From assembly GCF_016429015.1 (NCBI RefSeq), contig NZ_JAELTU010000007.1:1-64000 (forward strand): a stretch of 64,000 nucleotides of DNA, given 5' to 3'. This stretch comes from Rhizobium sp. ASV20. GTDB lineage: Bacteria; Pseudomonadota; Alphaproteobacteria; Rhizobiales; Rhizobiaceae. The notes under the pieces are model-generated. The model saw nothing but the letters and a program-made list of their open reading frames with translations. It did not search any database and was not told the origin of the DNA. A program made the position numbers and the translations under genes. Position 1 is the first letter of the stretch. Each line of letters starts with the position of its first letter. Positions 28,851 to 39,801 of this stretch are shown in pieces.

Positions 28851-29965
28851 CGAGCCCATCGCAGGAATTCAGGCTGGAGCCGGCAACCTTCGCTGATTTG
28901 AAGGGCTGGAAGGATGACGATCCTTCCAGCCTTTTTCGCGCCATGAAGGACTGTCGCGCCCATATCCGAGATGTAAAACCCTATCGCACCGGCATAGCGG
29001 GGCTGACCGCTGACGATTTGCTGGCACTGCTCGACGCGGCCGAGGCAAACGAGCCGCGAGATGCTGCGGAAGCCCGCGCTTTCTTTGAAGAGCACTGTCA
29101 GCCTTACTTTGTTCGGCGCAGCGACGGTGGCAACGGTTTCGTGACGGCATTCTTCGAACCGGAAATCGAAGTCTCGGCCAGGCCTGACGAAACCTATCGA
29201 TATCCCTTCTATCGCCGGCCCGATGATCTGATCGATCTCGACGACGGCAATCGGCCTTCGATCCTCGATGCCTCCTATATGTTCGGGCGTCTCAGCGACG
29301 GAGTGATCTCGGCCTATCCGGATCGTGGCGAGATCGATCGCGGCTACCTTGAAGGCAAGGGCCTGGAAATCGCCTGGGCGAAATCGAAGGTCGATATCTT
29401 CTTCGTGCATGTGCAGGGCGCGGCGCGCCTGCGCTATCCGCATGGAAGGCTTGGCCGCATCACCTATGCCGCCAAGGCCGGGCATCCTTTTTCTGCCGTC
29501 GGACGCCTGCTGATCGATCGTGGCTTGCTGGATCGCGCAACGATCTCCATGCAGACGATCCGTGATTGGCTCTATGCGCATCCGGAGCAGGTCGATGAAG
29601 TCTTGGCGCACAACCGATCCTACATTTTCTTCCGCGAGGCGGATGTCAGCGATGAGACCCTCGGTCCGATCGCGGCCGCCAAGGTGCCGCTGGTGTCAGG
29701 CCGTTCGCTGGCGGTCGACCGCCTGATCCATACGTTCGGTTTCCCATTTTTTATCCGCTCGGAAAGCCTGACGCATCTCGATGACGGCAAACCGTTTGCA
29801 CGGCTGATGCTGGCCCTCGATACCGGCTCTGCGATCGTAGGCCCGGCGCGGGGCGATATCTTTACCGGCTCGGGCTATGACGCAGGCGAGCTCGCCGGCA
29901 CCGTACGCAATGATGCGGATTTTTATATATTCATTCCAAAGGCGGCAGCGCGAAGGTTTGGCTGA
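28847..29965 (+). CDS. mltA: MltA-domain murein transglycosylase-like protein
   Basis: A 372-residue protein with the MltA barrel and the C-terminal 3D domain: YGDE-type regions GFVTAFFEPEIEVSARP and GRITYAAKAGHPFSAVGRLLIDRG, then LMLALDTGSAIVGPARGDIFTGSGYDAGELAG. MltA enzymes cleave glycan strands to 1,6-anhydro-muropeptides. Oddly, I see no signal peptide or lipobox: the N-terminus (MTSPSQEFRLEPATFADLKG) is polar, although the enzyme should act in the periplasm. The start ATG overlaps the Tim44-domain gene, and no upstream start that adds a signal is evident. The anhydro-sugars it would release feed the AmgK-MurU genes at 54-56 kb. Confidence 0.87.
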   Translation: MTSPSQEFRLEPATFADLKGWKDDDPSSLFRAMKDCRAHIRDVKPYRTGIAGLTADDLLALLDAAEANEPRDAAEARAFFEEHCQPYFVRRSDGGNGFVTAFFEPEIEVSARPDETYRYPFYRRPDDLIDLDDGNRPSILDASYMFGRLSDGVISAYPDRGEIDRGYLEGKGLEIAWAKSKVDIFFVHVQGAARLRYPHGRLGRITYAAKAGHPFSAVGRLLIDRGLLDRATISMQTIRDWLYAHPEQVDEVLAHNRSYIFFREADVSDETLGPIAAAKVPLVSGRSLAVDRLIHTFGFPFFIRSESLTHLDDGKPFARLMLALDTGSAIVGPARGDIFTGSGYDAGELAGTVRNDADFYIFIPKAAARRFG

Positions 29966-30549
29966 TGGCCCCGGAACGAAAAGACAAGGAGCGAAAGCTT
30001 AGCGCGGAGGATCGCATTCTCTGGGGCAGGGTTGCCAAAAGCGCCCGGCCCATGCCCGGCCGGATGGCCGACATGGAGGCTTTTGAGGCGGCGCTGACAG
30101 CTGAAGCGGAGAACGAGGAGAAGGCCCGTGCCGCCAAGGCGGCAACAGCTCCGGCAGCTGTCGAAACTCAAAACGCGCAGACACCGGCAAAGCAGCCTTC
30201 CGGCCAGCATCATCCATTCGAACGCCCGGTCAAGCGCAAGATCGCCAAGGGCCGGCTGGCGCTAGAGGCCCGGATCGATCTTCACGGGCTGATCCAAAGC
30301 GAGGCGCATGGCATGCTTCTGGATTTCCTTCTGCGCGCGCATGGGCGCGGCTTGCGCCATGTGCTCGTCATCACAGGCAAGGGTAGCTCGATGGGCAGCG
30401 AAGGGGCACTCAAGCGCGCCGTGCCTCTGTGGTTTTCCAAACCCGAATTCCGTTTCCTGATCTCGTCTTACGAGACGGCGGCCCAGCATCATGGGGGCGA
30501 CGGTGCGCTTTACATCCGCCTTGCACGCTCAAAGGGCGACAAGCCATGA
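29965..30549 (+). CDS. smrA: Smr/MutS2-domain protein
   Basis: A 194-residue protein with a C-terminal Smr domain (about 98-190). The key motifs are ARIDLHG near its start and HVLVITGKGSS, the L-D-x-H and T-G-x-G signatures of Smr nucleases. The N-terminal half is Ala/Lys/Glu rich with possible coiled-coil character. It overlaps mltA by 1 nt and the next gene by 4 nt (ATGA). DNA or RNA nicking is known for some Smr domains; the role here is open. Confidence 0.85.
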   Translation: MAPERKDKERKLSAEDRILWGRVAKSARPMPGRMADMEAFEAALTAEAENEEKARAAKAATAPAAVETQNAQTPAKQPSGQHHPFERPVKRKIAKGRLALEARIDLHGLIQSEAHGMLLDFLLRAHGRGLRHVLVITGKGSSMGSEGALKRAVPLWFSKPEFRFLISSYETAAQHHGGDGALYIRLARSKGDKP

Positions 30550-30911
30550 CCCCTTTCGGCGAAGCTGTGCGAAAGTTGCGGCTGCGCAAGGGCGTCTCGC
30601 AGAAGGAAATGGCCGCGGCGCTGAATGTGACCCCGGCCTATCTATCCGCCCTGGAGCATGGAAAGCGCGGTACACCGACGTTCGATCTGCTGCAGCGCAT
30701 TGCCGGCTACTTCAACATCATCTGGGACGAAGCCGAGGAACTGTTCCTGTTGGCGCGGTTTTCCGACCCGCGGGTCGTGGTCGATACATCGGGGCTTTCC
30801 GCCGAACATACCGCCTTCGTCAACCATCTGGCGGTCAAGATTCGCAACATTGACGCCGCAACGATCCAAGAGCTAGCCCGCGTTCTGGGAAATGCCGGAA
30901 AAACCGGCTGA
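30546..30911 (+). CDS. XRE-family helix-turn-helix regulator
   Basis: A 121-residue regulator with a Cro/CI-type helix-turn-helix at about residues 5-60 (VRKLRLRKGVSQKEMAAALNVTPAYLSALEHGKRGTPT). The C-terminal half, with FNIIWDEAEELFLLARFSDPRVVVDTSGLSAEHTAFVN, is the conserved extension of this rhizobial group and may sense a ligand or protein. The ATG at 30546 overlaps the smr stop. It closes the Tim44-mltA-smr-xre unit just upstream of gyrB; its targets are unknown. Confidence 0.85.
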   Translation: MTPFGEAVRKLRLRKGVSQKEMAAALNVTPAYLSALEHGKRGTPTFDLLQRIAGYFNIIWDEAEELFLLARFSDPRVVVDTSGLSAEHTAFVNHLAVKIRNIDAATIQELARVLGNAGKTG

Positions 30912-30958
30912 AAAGCGCCTTAATCCCCTGCTTTATGCCTGATTTAGGGGCCTTCCGT

Positions 30959-30987
30959 TTGGAAGTTCGGGGTGAAACATCCTATAT
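30959..30987 (+). promoter_or_regulatory. Candidate sigma-70 promoter for gyrB
   Basis: TTGGAA (30959-30964) and CTATAT (30982-30987) with a 17-bp spacer, about 70 bp before the gyrB start. Spacing is ideal and the -10 is of rhizobial type. Confidence 0.45.
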
Positions 30988-31058
30988 TCAGGGCAAGAAA
31001 AGCCGCTGATTCGGCAGCGATCGGCGAGATTCTCTAAACACTGGAAAGACTTCAATAA

Positions 31059-33488
<2,430 letters not shown>

Positions 33489-33521
33489 TGTCAGCGCCTT
33501 TCCGGGCGAAATTGTCAAAAA

Positions 33522-33558
33522 GAAAAGGCCCGCCTGGAGCGTCCAGGCGGGCCTTTTC
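33522..33558. terminator. Bidirectional terminator between gyrB and the nitroreductase gene
   Basis: Perfect 17-bp stem GAAAAGGCCCGCCTGGA / TCCAGGCGGGCCTTTTC with a 3-nt loop, 33 nt past the gyrB stop and 12 nt from the end of the convergent gene. Confidence 0.93.
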
Positions 33559-33570
33559 CGTTCATGTCAA

Positions 33571-34170
33571 TTACTTGGCGATGAAAGTGCCGTTGAAAGC
33601 GACGTCCGAGAGCGGCTTGCGCTGGCTTGGTACTTCGCGCTCACGCAGCTTTTCCGGAAGCTGGTTCTTGTCGCCGACCTTGCCGATCGCGACCGCGGCC
33701 TCGACACGGAAGCCGTCCGGGATGCCGAGAACTTCATAGGACTTTTCAACGTGGAAGCCGGTCATTCCGTGTGCTTCGTAGCCGGCTAGGTGTGCCTGGG
33801 CTGCCAGGAAGCCCCAGGCAGCACCGGCGTCGAAGGAGTGGCTGTAGCTGGGCTTCTGTTCGGCGGAACCAAGCTCGCCGCTATGCGTGCGGGAGATGAC
33901 GAAGAGCAGCGCGGATGCGGACTTCACCCAACCCTGGTTGAATTCGACCAGAACGCTCAGGAACTTGTCCCAGTTTTCAGAGCCGCGCAGGGCATAAAGG
34001 AAGCGCCAGGGCTGCAGGTTCGAAGCGGACGGCGCCCAGTGGGCGGCTTCGAGGATGGTCAGCAGGTCGGCTTCCGGCATGGGCTCGTTGGAATAGGCGC
34101 GCGGCGACCAGCGATCCAGGAAGAGCTTGTCGATCGGATACTGGGATTCGCGGCTGTTGCTTGATGTCAT
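33571..34170 (-). CDS. Nitroreductase family protein
   Basis: A 199-residue flavin-dependent oxidoreductase of the nitroreductase fold. Typical FMN-binding elements are the RWSPRAYS arginine-serine motif near the start, AHWAPSASNLQPW, and the C-terminal VEAAVAIGKVG with KPLSD. The substrate is unknown (nitroaromatics, quinones or other acceptors). I use the ATG at 34168-34170; a TTG six codons upstream is unlikely. It is convergent with gyrB and followed upstream by a DUF2218 gene, with which it may be co-transcribed (57 nt gap). Confidence 0.9.
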   Translation of the reverse strand: MTSSNSRESQYPIDKLFLDRWSPRAYSNEPMPEADLLTILEAAHWAPSASNLQPWRFLYALRGSENWDKFLSVLVEFNQGWVKSASALLFVISRTHSGELGSAEQKPSYSHSFDAGAAWGFLAAQAHLAGYEAHGMTGFHVEKSYEVLGIPDGFRVEAAVAIGKVGDKNQLPEKLREREVPSQRKPLSDVAFNGTFIAK

Positions 34171-34227
34171 CGGGGCTTCTTTCGTCAAAGTGAATCAGTT
34201 GCAGGTCTTGGGAATTGGGTAGGAAAG

Positions 34228-34527
34228 TTACGAAGCGCTTGCATCGGGGATCCAGACGAAGTCGAGTTCTTCGCGGAAGGCGAAGCGCTTGAGATGATCG
34301 GCGACGACATCTTGCAGTCGCTCGAGATCCTCCGGCTTTCCGACGTTCAACGTCAGGATCAGCGTCGCGTTATCTGCCGCCAATCCAAGGGATGCTTCCG
34401 GACTGAACGGCACCTTGCCGGCGGTCTCGTTGAACTCCACCTCAAATTTGTGGCTCCAGTGCTTGCAGAGTTGCTGCAGATAGCGGCTGGCATGATCGGT
34501 CCGGACCGTGGAAACGGATTTCGCCAT
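34228..34527 (-). CDS. DUF2218 domain protein
   Basis: A 99-residue protein with the DUF2218 signature: an early ASRYLQQLCKHWSHKF block (conserved C/H residues), a middle beta region, and RLQDVVADHLKRFAFREEL near the end. DUF2218 proteins are often encoded beside siderophore or oxidative-stress genes but have no established function. The ATG at 34525-34527 is clear. It lies behind the nitroreductase on the same strand and diverges from the glutathionyl-hydroquinone reductase gene at 34688. Confidence 0.82.
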   Translation of the reverse strand: MAKSVSTVRTDHASRYLQQLCKHWSHKFEVEFNETAGKVPFSPEASLGLAADNATLILTLNVGKPEDLERLQDVVADHLKRFAFREELDFVWIPDASAS

Positions 34528-34687
34528 AGGGTTCTCCAGTGAACTTGATCAAAAGTTGCAGGTTTTCATACATAGCCGCATCTGCATGCGCCAGGTAGAC
34601 AGTCTGTTTCAAGTTTGCGTTATTCCAGTGAAATTCTGTTCCGCTATGCTGTGGCTCAACAAGAAACGCGCGCGTGGAGACTGAGCT

Positions 34688-35641
34688 TTGCTGGTAAACG
34701 GAAAATGGACGGAAGATTGGCAGCCGGTCCAGGCCAAGGATGAGAAGGGCGGCTTCGTTCGCCAAACCTCGAGCTTTCGCAATTGGATCACGCCCGATGG
34801 CCGAGCTGGCCCGACAGGAGAGAGTGGCTGCAAGGCGGAAGCCGGACGTTATCATCTCTATGTCGCGCTGATCTGCCCGTGGGCGTCGCGCACGCTGATT
34901 GGCCGCAAGCTGAAAGGCCTGGAAGAGGCCATTTCCGTTTCCGTCGTCGAGCCCGTGCTCTCCAAGCAGGGCTGGCGTTTCGGTGATTATCCCGGTGCCA
35001 CGAATGACGCCGTGAATGGCGCCACCTACATGCACGAGATTTACACCAAGGCCGACCCCGCCTTCACCGGCCGCGCCACTGTGCCCGTGCTTTGGGACAA
35101 GCAGACCGGCACGATCGTCAACAACGAGTCATCCGATATCCTGCGGATGCTGAATGACGGTTTCGGCGATCTCGCCCGCCACGACATCGATCTTTACCCG
35201 GCAGCCAAACGGGATGATATCGACAGCTTCAATGCCCGGATCTATCCCGCCCTCAACAATGGCGTCTATCGCGCCGGCTTTGCGACAACGCAGATTGCCT
35301 ATGAGGAAGCCTTCACCCAGGTGTTCGATTGCCTCGATCGGGTCGAGACGGAGTTGGAAGGCAGGGATTTCCTATTTGCCGACCATCCCACGGAAAGCGA
35401 TATCAGGCTGTTCGTCACGCTCGTTCGCTTCGACGTCGCCTATCATGGCCTGTTCAAGTGCAATCTCCGTCGCCTGTCGGACTATGCCAATCTCCAGTCC
35501 TTCTGCCGTCGCATGTTGGATTGGCCGGGTATTTCGGAGACGGTCAGCTTCGATCACATCAAGCGTGGATATTACTCGATAGCGACGCTCAATCCGAGCG
35601 GTATCGTGCCGCTTGGGCCTGCTCTCGACGAGCTTTTCTGA
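34688..35641 (+). CDS. Glutathionyl-hydroquinone reductase (Xi-class GST)
   Basis: A 317-residue YqjG/ECM4-type enzyme that reduces glutathionyl-hydroquinones. The thioredoxin-like N-terminal domain carries CPWAS with catalytic C63. The family-specific DKQTGTIVNNESSDILRML and the C-terminal helical GST domain (LFVTLVRFDVAYHGLFKCNL) follow. The start is TTG 34688-34690 with GGAGA nine bases upstream; no in-frame ATG fits. The gene is divergent from the nitroreductase/DUF2218 pair; the three together suggest quinone and redox detoxification, which is inference. Confidence 0.9.
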   Translation: MLVNGKWTEDWQPVQAKDEKGGFVRQTSSFRNWITPDGRAGPTGESGCKAEAGRYHLYVALICPWASRTLIGRKLKGLEEAISVSVVEPVLSKQGWRFGDYPGATNDAVNGATYMHEIYTKADPAFTGRATVPVLWDKQTGTIVNNESSDILRMLNDGFGDLARHDIDLYPAAKRDDIDSFNARIYPALNNGVYRAGFATTQIAYEEAFTQVFDCLDRVETELEGRDFLFADHPTESDIRLFVTLVRFDVAYHGLFKCNLRRLSDYANLQSFCRRMLDWPGISETVSFDHIKRGYYSIATLNPSGIVPLGPALDELF

Positions 35642-35705
35642 TACTCGACCCTATGCCAAAACCGGTCTAAGGTCCGCCTCAATCGATAAAGCGGGGAGGA
35701 CAGTC

Positions 35706-37124
35706 ATGAATTGGGAAGAGTTCCGGCAATGGTCGGAGAAGGCGGCAAACTGGGGCGCGGACTATCGCGCCTCGCTTCGCGACAGGCCGGTTCGGGCCAA
35801 GATGGCGCCGGGCGAAATATCGGCGCATATTGCTGATTCTCCACCGGAATCTGGCGAAGCCATGGAGGATATCTTCAAGGATTTTGAGGATATCCTCGTC
35901 CCCGGGATGACGCATTGGCAGCATCCGCGCTTCTTTGCTTATTTCCCCGCCAATGCAGCGCCGGTCTCCGTGGTCGCCGAATATCTGGTCAGCGCCATCG
36001 CCGCCCAATGCATGCTCTGGCAGACATCGCCCTCCGCCACCGAGCTTGAAACCAAGGTGGTCGACTGGCTGCGCCAAGCGCTTGGCCTGCCGGAAAGCTT
36101 CACCGGCGTCATACAGGATTCTGCGTCCACGGCAACTCTTGCGGCCGTGCTTGTCATGCGCGAGAAGGCGCTTGACTGGCAGGGAAACAGCCGCGGGCTC
36201 TCGACCAACAAGACCGTTCGGATTTATTCTACAGATCAGGTACACACCTCGATCGACCGCGCCATCTGGATATCGGGCGTCGGTGCCGAAAATCTCGTTC
36301 GCATCCCCTCGAATGGTCCGAACAAGGCCATGGACCCGCAAGCGCTTGCCGCCGCGATAGAGCGGGACCGCGCCGCCGGTTTGTTGCCGGCTGGCGTGAT
36401 TGCCTGCGTCGGCGGCACCAGCGTCGGCGCATGCGATGACATCGCCGCCATCGTGGAAGTTGCCCATGCAAACGGTCTCTATGTGCATGTGGATGCGGCA
36501 TGGGCAGGCTCCGCAATGATCTGCCCGGAATTCCGTGCGCTTTGGCAGGGTATCGAACAGGCCGATTCCGTCGTCTTCAATCCGCATAAGTGGCTCGGCG
36601 CACAGTTCGATTGCTCAGTCCAGTTCGTCCGCGAACCGGATGCTCTGGTGAGGACCCTGGCGATCCAGCCGGAATATCTGCGCACCCACGGCCACGACGG
36701 CATCATCAACTATTCGGAATGGTCCGTGCCGCTTGGCCGCCGTTTCCGCGCACTCAAACTCTGGTTCCTGCTGCGCTATCATGGGCTGGAAGGGCTGCGG
36801 ACGATGATCCGCAATCACGTCACCTGGTCGCAGAATCTGGCTAAGCGCCTCGCGCAGGAACCGGATTTCGAGATCGTCACCCAGCCATTCCTGTCGCTGT
36901 TCTCCTTCGATCACAAGGCGCCCGCTGGCGTCGTGCAGGAGGAGCATACCCAACGGCTGATCACGGCAATCAACAATGACGGCCGCATCTATCTGACGCA
37001 AACCCGTGTCGGCGGCCGTCTTGTCATTCGTTTCCAGGCCGGTCAGTTCGAAGCGACGGCCGACGACATCGACACGGCGTTCAACGTCATCCTCGAAATC
37101 GCCAGATCGTTGCCTATCTCATGA
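35706..37124 (+). CDS. Pyridoxal-dependent decarboxylase (aromatic amino acid decarboxylase-like, group II)
   Basis: A 472-residue PLP enzyme of the aromatic L-amino-acid / glutamate decarboxylase fold. K295 in NPHKWLG is the Schiff-base lysine and D263 in HVDAAWAG pairs with the pyridine nitrogen. GVIQDSASTATLAAVLVMR matches aromatic decarboxylases such as those for phenylalanine, tyrosine, tryptophan or DOPA. Substrate is not fixed by sequence; aromatic amines such as tryptamine or tyramine would be the product. The ATG at 35706 has GGGGAGG upstream. It stands 64 nt behind the GST-type gene and is followed by a RIME-like repeat. Confidence 0.88.
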   Translation: MNWEEFRQWSEKAANWGADYRASLRDRPVRAKMAPGEISAHIADSPPESGEAMEDIFKDFEDILVPGMTHWQHPRFFAYFPANAAPVSVVAEYLVSAIAAQCMLWQTSPSATELETKVVDWLRQALGLPESFTGVIQDSASTATLAAVLVMREKALDWQGNSRGLSTNKTVRIYSTDQVHTSIDRAIWISGVGAENLVRIPSNGPNKAMDPQALAAAIERDRAAGLLPAGVIACVGGTSVGACDDIAAIVEVAHANGLYVHVDAAWAGSAMICPEFRALWQGIEQADSVVFNPHKWLGAQFDCSVQFVREPDALVRTLAIQPEYLRTHGHDGIINYSEWSVPLGRRFRALKLWFLLRYHGLEGLRTMIRNHVTWSQNLAKRLAQEPDFEIVTQPFLSLFSFDHKAPAGVVQEEHTQRLITAINNDGRIYLTQTRVGGRLVIRFQAGQFEATADDIDTAFNVILEIARSLPIS

Positions 37125-37130
37125 AGCAGG

Positions 37131-37228
37131 TCGCGCAAAAGTGTGCAGCAGTTTTGCGATAACGACATGCGCAAAATCAAAAAGCTAAAGCGCACGAAGC
37201 GAATCCCAGAGATCGCGACGCGCTTTAG
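37131..37228. repeat. RIME-like palindromic repeat downstream of the decarboxylase gene
   Basis: Starts six bases after the decarboxylase stop. CGCAAAA (37134-37140) opposes TTTTGCG (37152-37158), and CTAAAGCGC (37185-37193) opposes GCGCTTTAG (37220-37228). This two-hairpin intergenic element resembles those scattered in rhizobial genomes and differs from the 105-bp RIME copies in this window. The following 150 bp to the FAA hydrolase hold nothing I can identify. Confidence 0.55.
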
Positions 37229-37378
37229 AGAAACTGTTGTTCCGGCAAGGGAGCGCGGCACATGCTATGCTTGTCGAAATCGCTAGATGACACTGGTGAA
37301 TAATTCGTTCATATGTGATGCCATCAATCTTGGCTTTGAAAGCAATCTCGTCTTAGAAAATGCAGGGAAGGAAAATCC

Positions 37379-38221
37379 ATGAAACTGTTGCGTGTTGGCG
37401 AAGTCGGCAAGGAAAAGCCGGCGCTTCTCGATAGCGATGGCAAGATCCGCGATCTCTCCGCTCATGTCGCCGATATTGGCGGCGAGGCTATCACGCCTGC
37501 CGGTCTCGCGAAGATCGCAGCCCTCGATCCGAAGAGCCTGCCGGAACTCGCGGAAGGCCGGCTCGGCGCCTGCGTTACCGGCACCGGCAAGTTCATCTGC
37601 ATCGGCCTGAATTTCTCCGACCACGCTGCCGAGACCGGCGCCACCGTGCCGCCGGAGCCGATCATCTTCATGAAGGCAAGCTCTGCTATCGTCGGCCCGA
37701 ACGACAACGTCTTGATCCCGCGCGGCTCTGAAAAGACCGACTGGGAAGTCGAACTCGGCGTCGTCATCGGCAAGACGGCAAAATATGTGAGCGAAGCCGA
37801 TGCGCTCGATTACGTCGCCGGTTACTGCGTCTCGCACGACGTTTCCGAGCGTGCCTTCCAGACCGAACGCTCGGGACAGTGGACCAAGGGCAAGTCCTGC
37901 GACACCTTCGGCCCGATCGGCCCCTGGCTCGTCACCAAGGACGAAATCGCCGATCCGCAGAACCTCGGCATGTGGCTGAAGGTCAACGGCAAGACGATGC
38001 AGAACGGCTCGACCAAGACCATGGTCTATGGCGTTGCCTTCCTCGTCTCTTATCTCAGCCAGTTCATGTCGCTGCATCCGGGCGATGTCATCTCCACCGG
38101 CACGCCTCCCGGTGTCGGCATGGGCATGAAGCCGCCGCAGTATCTGAAGCCCGGCGATGTCGTCGAGCTTGGCATGGAAGGCCTCGGCACCCAGAAGCAG
38201 ACCTTCCTCGCCGACGCTTAA
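37379..38221 (+). CDS. Fumarylacetoacetate hydrolase family protein
   Basis: A 280-residue FAH-fold metal-dependent hydrolase or lyase. The metal site is E123 and E125 in DWEVELGVVIG plus D154 in VSHDVSERAFQ. The closing STGTPPGVGMGMKPPQYLKPGDVVELG is the FAH signature. Closest in look to the group annotated as ureidoglycolate lyase or 2-keto-3-deoxy-fuconate type hydrolases; I cannot choose. The ATG at 37379 has GGAAGG upstream. It is single, with its own terminator at 38265. Confidence 0.88.
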   Translation: MKLLRVGEVGKEKPALLDSDGKIRDLSAHVADIGGEAITPAGLAKIAALDPKSLPELAEGRLGACVTGTGKFICIGLNFSDHAAETGATVPPEPIIFMKASSAIVGPNDNVLIPRGSEKTDWEVELGVVIGKTAKYVSEADALDYVAGYCVSHDVSERAFQTERSGQWTKGKSCDTFGPIGPWLVTKDEIADPQNLGMWLKVNGKTMQNGSTKTMVYGVAFLVSYLSQFMSLHPGDVISTGTPPGVGMGMKPPQYLKPGDVVELGMEGLGTQKQTFLADA

Positions 38222-38264
38222 AGCGTGCAGGCTCAGGAACTTTAACTTTTTGAGATCAATGTTG

Positions 38265-38296
38265 ATGCCGGAGAATCGCTTCCCCGGCATTTTTTA
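38265..38296 (+). terminator. Terminator of the FAA hydrolase gene
   Basis: ATGCCGG (38265-38271) / CCGGCAT (38284-38290) stem followed by TTTTTT. The remainder of the 302-bp spacer to phaZ (38297-38523) is moderately GC-rich, with no repeat or reading frame that I can support. Confidence 0.8.
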
Positions 38297-38523
38297 TCGA
38301 GAGAACCGACAGTGGTTATGTTGCTCTGCAGCAAAAAGCTGTTAGGCTGGATAGTAAGAGCTTAAAGGATGAGGATTGCGCCCGAGGAGCCGCGATCATC
38401 CTGCTGCACGGCGCGACCGGAGGAGCGCCTCAGCGAAGGCAAGCGACACGCAAGGCGCGTGCGTTTCATTGATCAGGTGATTGGCGAGTTCGCAGACCCG
38501 CATCACGAAAGGTAAAGCCCCCC

Positions 38524-39801
38524 ATGTTTTATCAGTTTTACGAACTCAATCATGCCGCTCTCGCGCCGTTTCGCGTTGCGGCCGATATGATGCGCCTGGC
38601 CTATGCCAATCCCCTCAATCCTCTCTCGCACACGGCCTTTGGCCGTACGCTGACGGCAAGCCTCGAGATCTTCGAGCGCACGACCCGGCGCTATGGCAAG
38701 CCGGAATTCGGGCTGCATGAGACTGTCATCGACGGCAAGCCGGTGTCCGTCTACGAAAAGATCGTTTGGAAGAAGCCCTTCTGCAATCTCATCCGTTTCG
38801 AGCGCAGCATGCCGGCCGGCCATGCCGCCGATCCGCGTATCCTGATCGTCGCGCCGATGTCGGGCCACTATGCGACGCTGCTGCGCGGCACGGTGGAAGC
38901 TCTGCTCCCGGGTGCCGATGTCTACATCACCGATTGGATCGATGCCCGCATGGTGCCGATGACGGAAGGCACCTTCGATCTCGAGGATTATATCGATTAC
39001 GTCATCGAGATGCTGCATCACCTCGGGCCGGATACGCATGTCGTTGCCGTCTGTCAGCCCTCGGTGCCGGTTCTGGCGGCAGCCGCCGTCATGGAAGCGG
39101 CCGGCGACCGGTTGGCACCATCGTCGATGACCTTGATGGGCGGCCCGATCGATACCCGCATCAATCCGACCGCCGTCAACCAGCTCGCCAAGGACAAGCC
39201 GCTGGAATGGTTTGCCGACAATGTCGTCATGAATGTGCCCTGGCCGCAGCCGGGCTTCATGCGTCCGGTCTACCCTGGCTTCCTGCAGCTTTCCGGCTTC
39301 ATGTCGATGAACCTCGACCGCCACATGATCGCGCACAAGGATTTCTTCGTGCATCTCGTCAAGAATGATGGCGAGCCGGCCGAAAAGCACCGCGATTTCT
39401 ACGATGAGTATCTTGCTGTCATGGACCTGACGGCGGAATTCTATCTGCAGACGGTCGATCAGGTCTTCATCAAGCATGCGCTGCCCAAGGGCGAACTCAT
39501 GCATCGCGGCCAGCGCGTCGATCCTTCCGCCATCCGCAACGTCGCGCTTTTGACCGTCGAAGGCGAAAATGACGATATTTCCGGCGTTGGCCAGACGCAT
39601 GCCGCGCAGACCATCTGCACCAATATCCCCGACCATATGCGCATGCACTATCTGCAGCCGGATGTCGGCCACTATGGCGTCTTCAATGGCTCGCGCTTCC
39701 GCCGCGAGATCGCACCGCGTATCCTGGCCTTCACGCGGGAACATGCCCGCACCGGCCGGCCAGTCGTCAAGCGTGTGATCAAGGGCGGGAAGTCGGCATA
39801 A
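38524..39801 (+). CDS. phaZ: Intracellular polyhydroxyalkanoate depolymerase
   Basis: A 425-residue intracellular PHB depolymerase, which mobilises amorphous poly-3-hydroxybutyrate granules to 3-hydroxybutyrate. The alpha/beta-hydrolase core has the Cys nucleophile C177 in AVCQPSVP, which replaces the usual lipase Ser, as in the PhaZ1-type family. The oxyanion region APMSGHYATLLRGTV and the late PDVGHYGVFNG with the catalytic His are present. No signal peptide is present, consistent with a cytoplasmic granule enzyme. In rhizobia PHB turnover supports free-living growth. It is a single gene, 302 nt from the upstream FAA hydrolase. Confidence 0.94.
   Translation: MFYQFYELNHAALAPFRVAADMMRLAYANPLNPLSHTAFGRTLTASLEIFERTTRRYGKPEFGLHETVIDGKPVSVYEKIVWKKPFCNLIRFERSMPAGHAADPRILIVAPMSGHYATLLRGTVEALLPGADVYITDWIDARMVPMTEGTFDLEDYIDYVIEMLHHLGPDTHVVAVCQPSVPVLAAAAVMEAAGDRLAPSSMTLMGGPIDTRINPTAVNQLAKDKPLEWFADNVVMNVPWPQPGFMRPVYPGFLQLSGFMSMNLDRHMIAHKDFFVHLVKNDGEPAEKHRDFYDEYLAVMDLTAEFYLQTVDQVFIKHALPKGELMHRGQRVDPSAIRNVALLTVEGENDDISGVGQTHAAQTICTNIPDHMRMHYLQPDVGHYGVFNGSRFRREIAPRILAFTREHARTGRPVVKRVIKGGKSA

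Noticed and set aside
38297..38523. Possible gene remnant upstream of phaZ (a short LLHGATGG-like stretch when translated)
   Set aside because: Too short and interrupted to assign; could be chance in GC-rich DNA.
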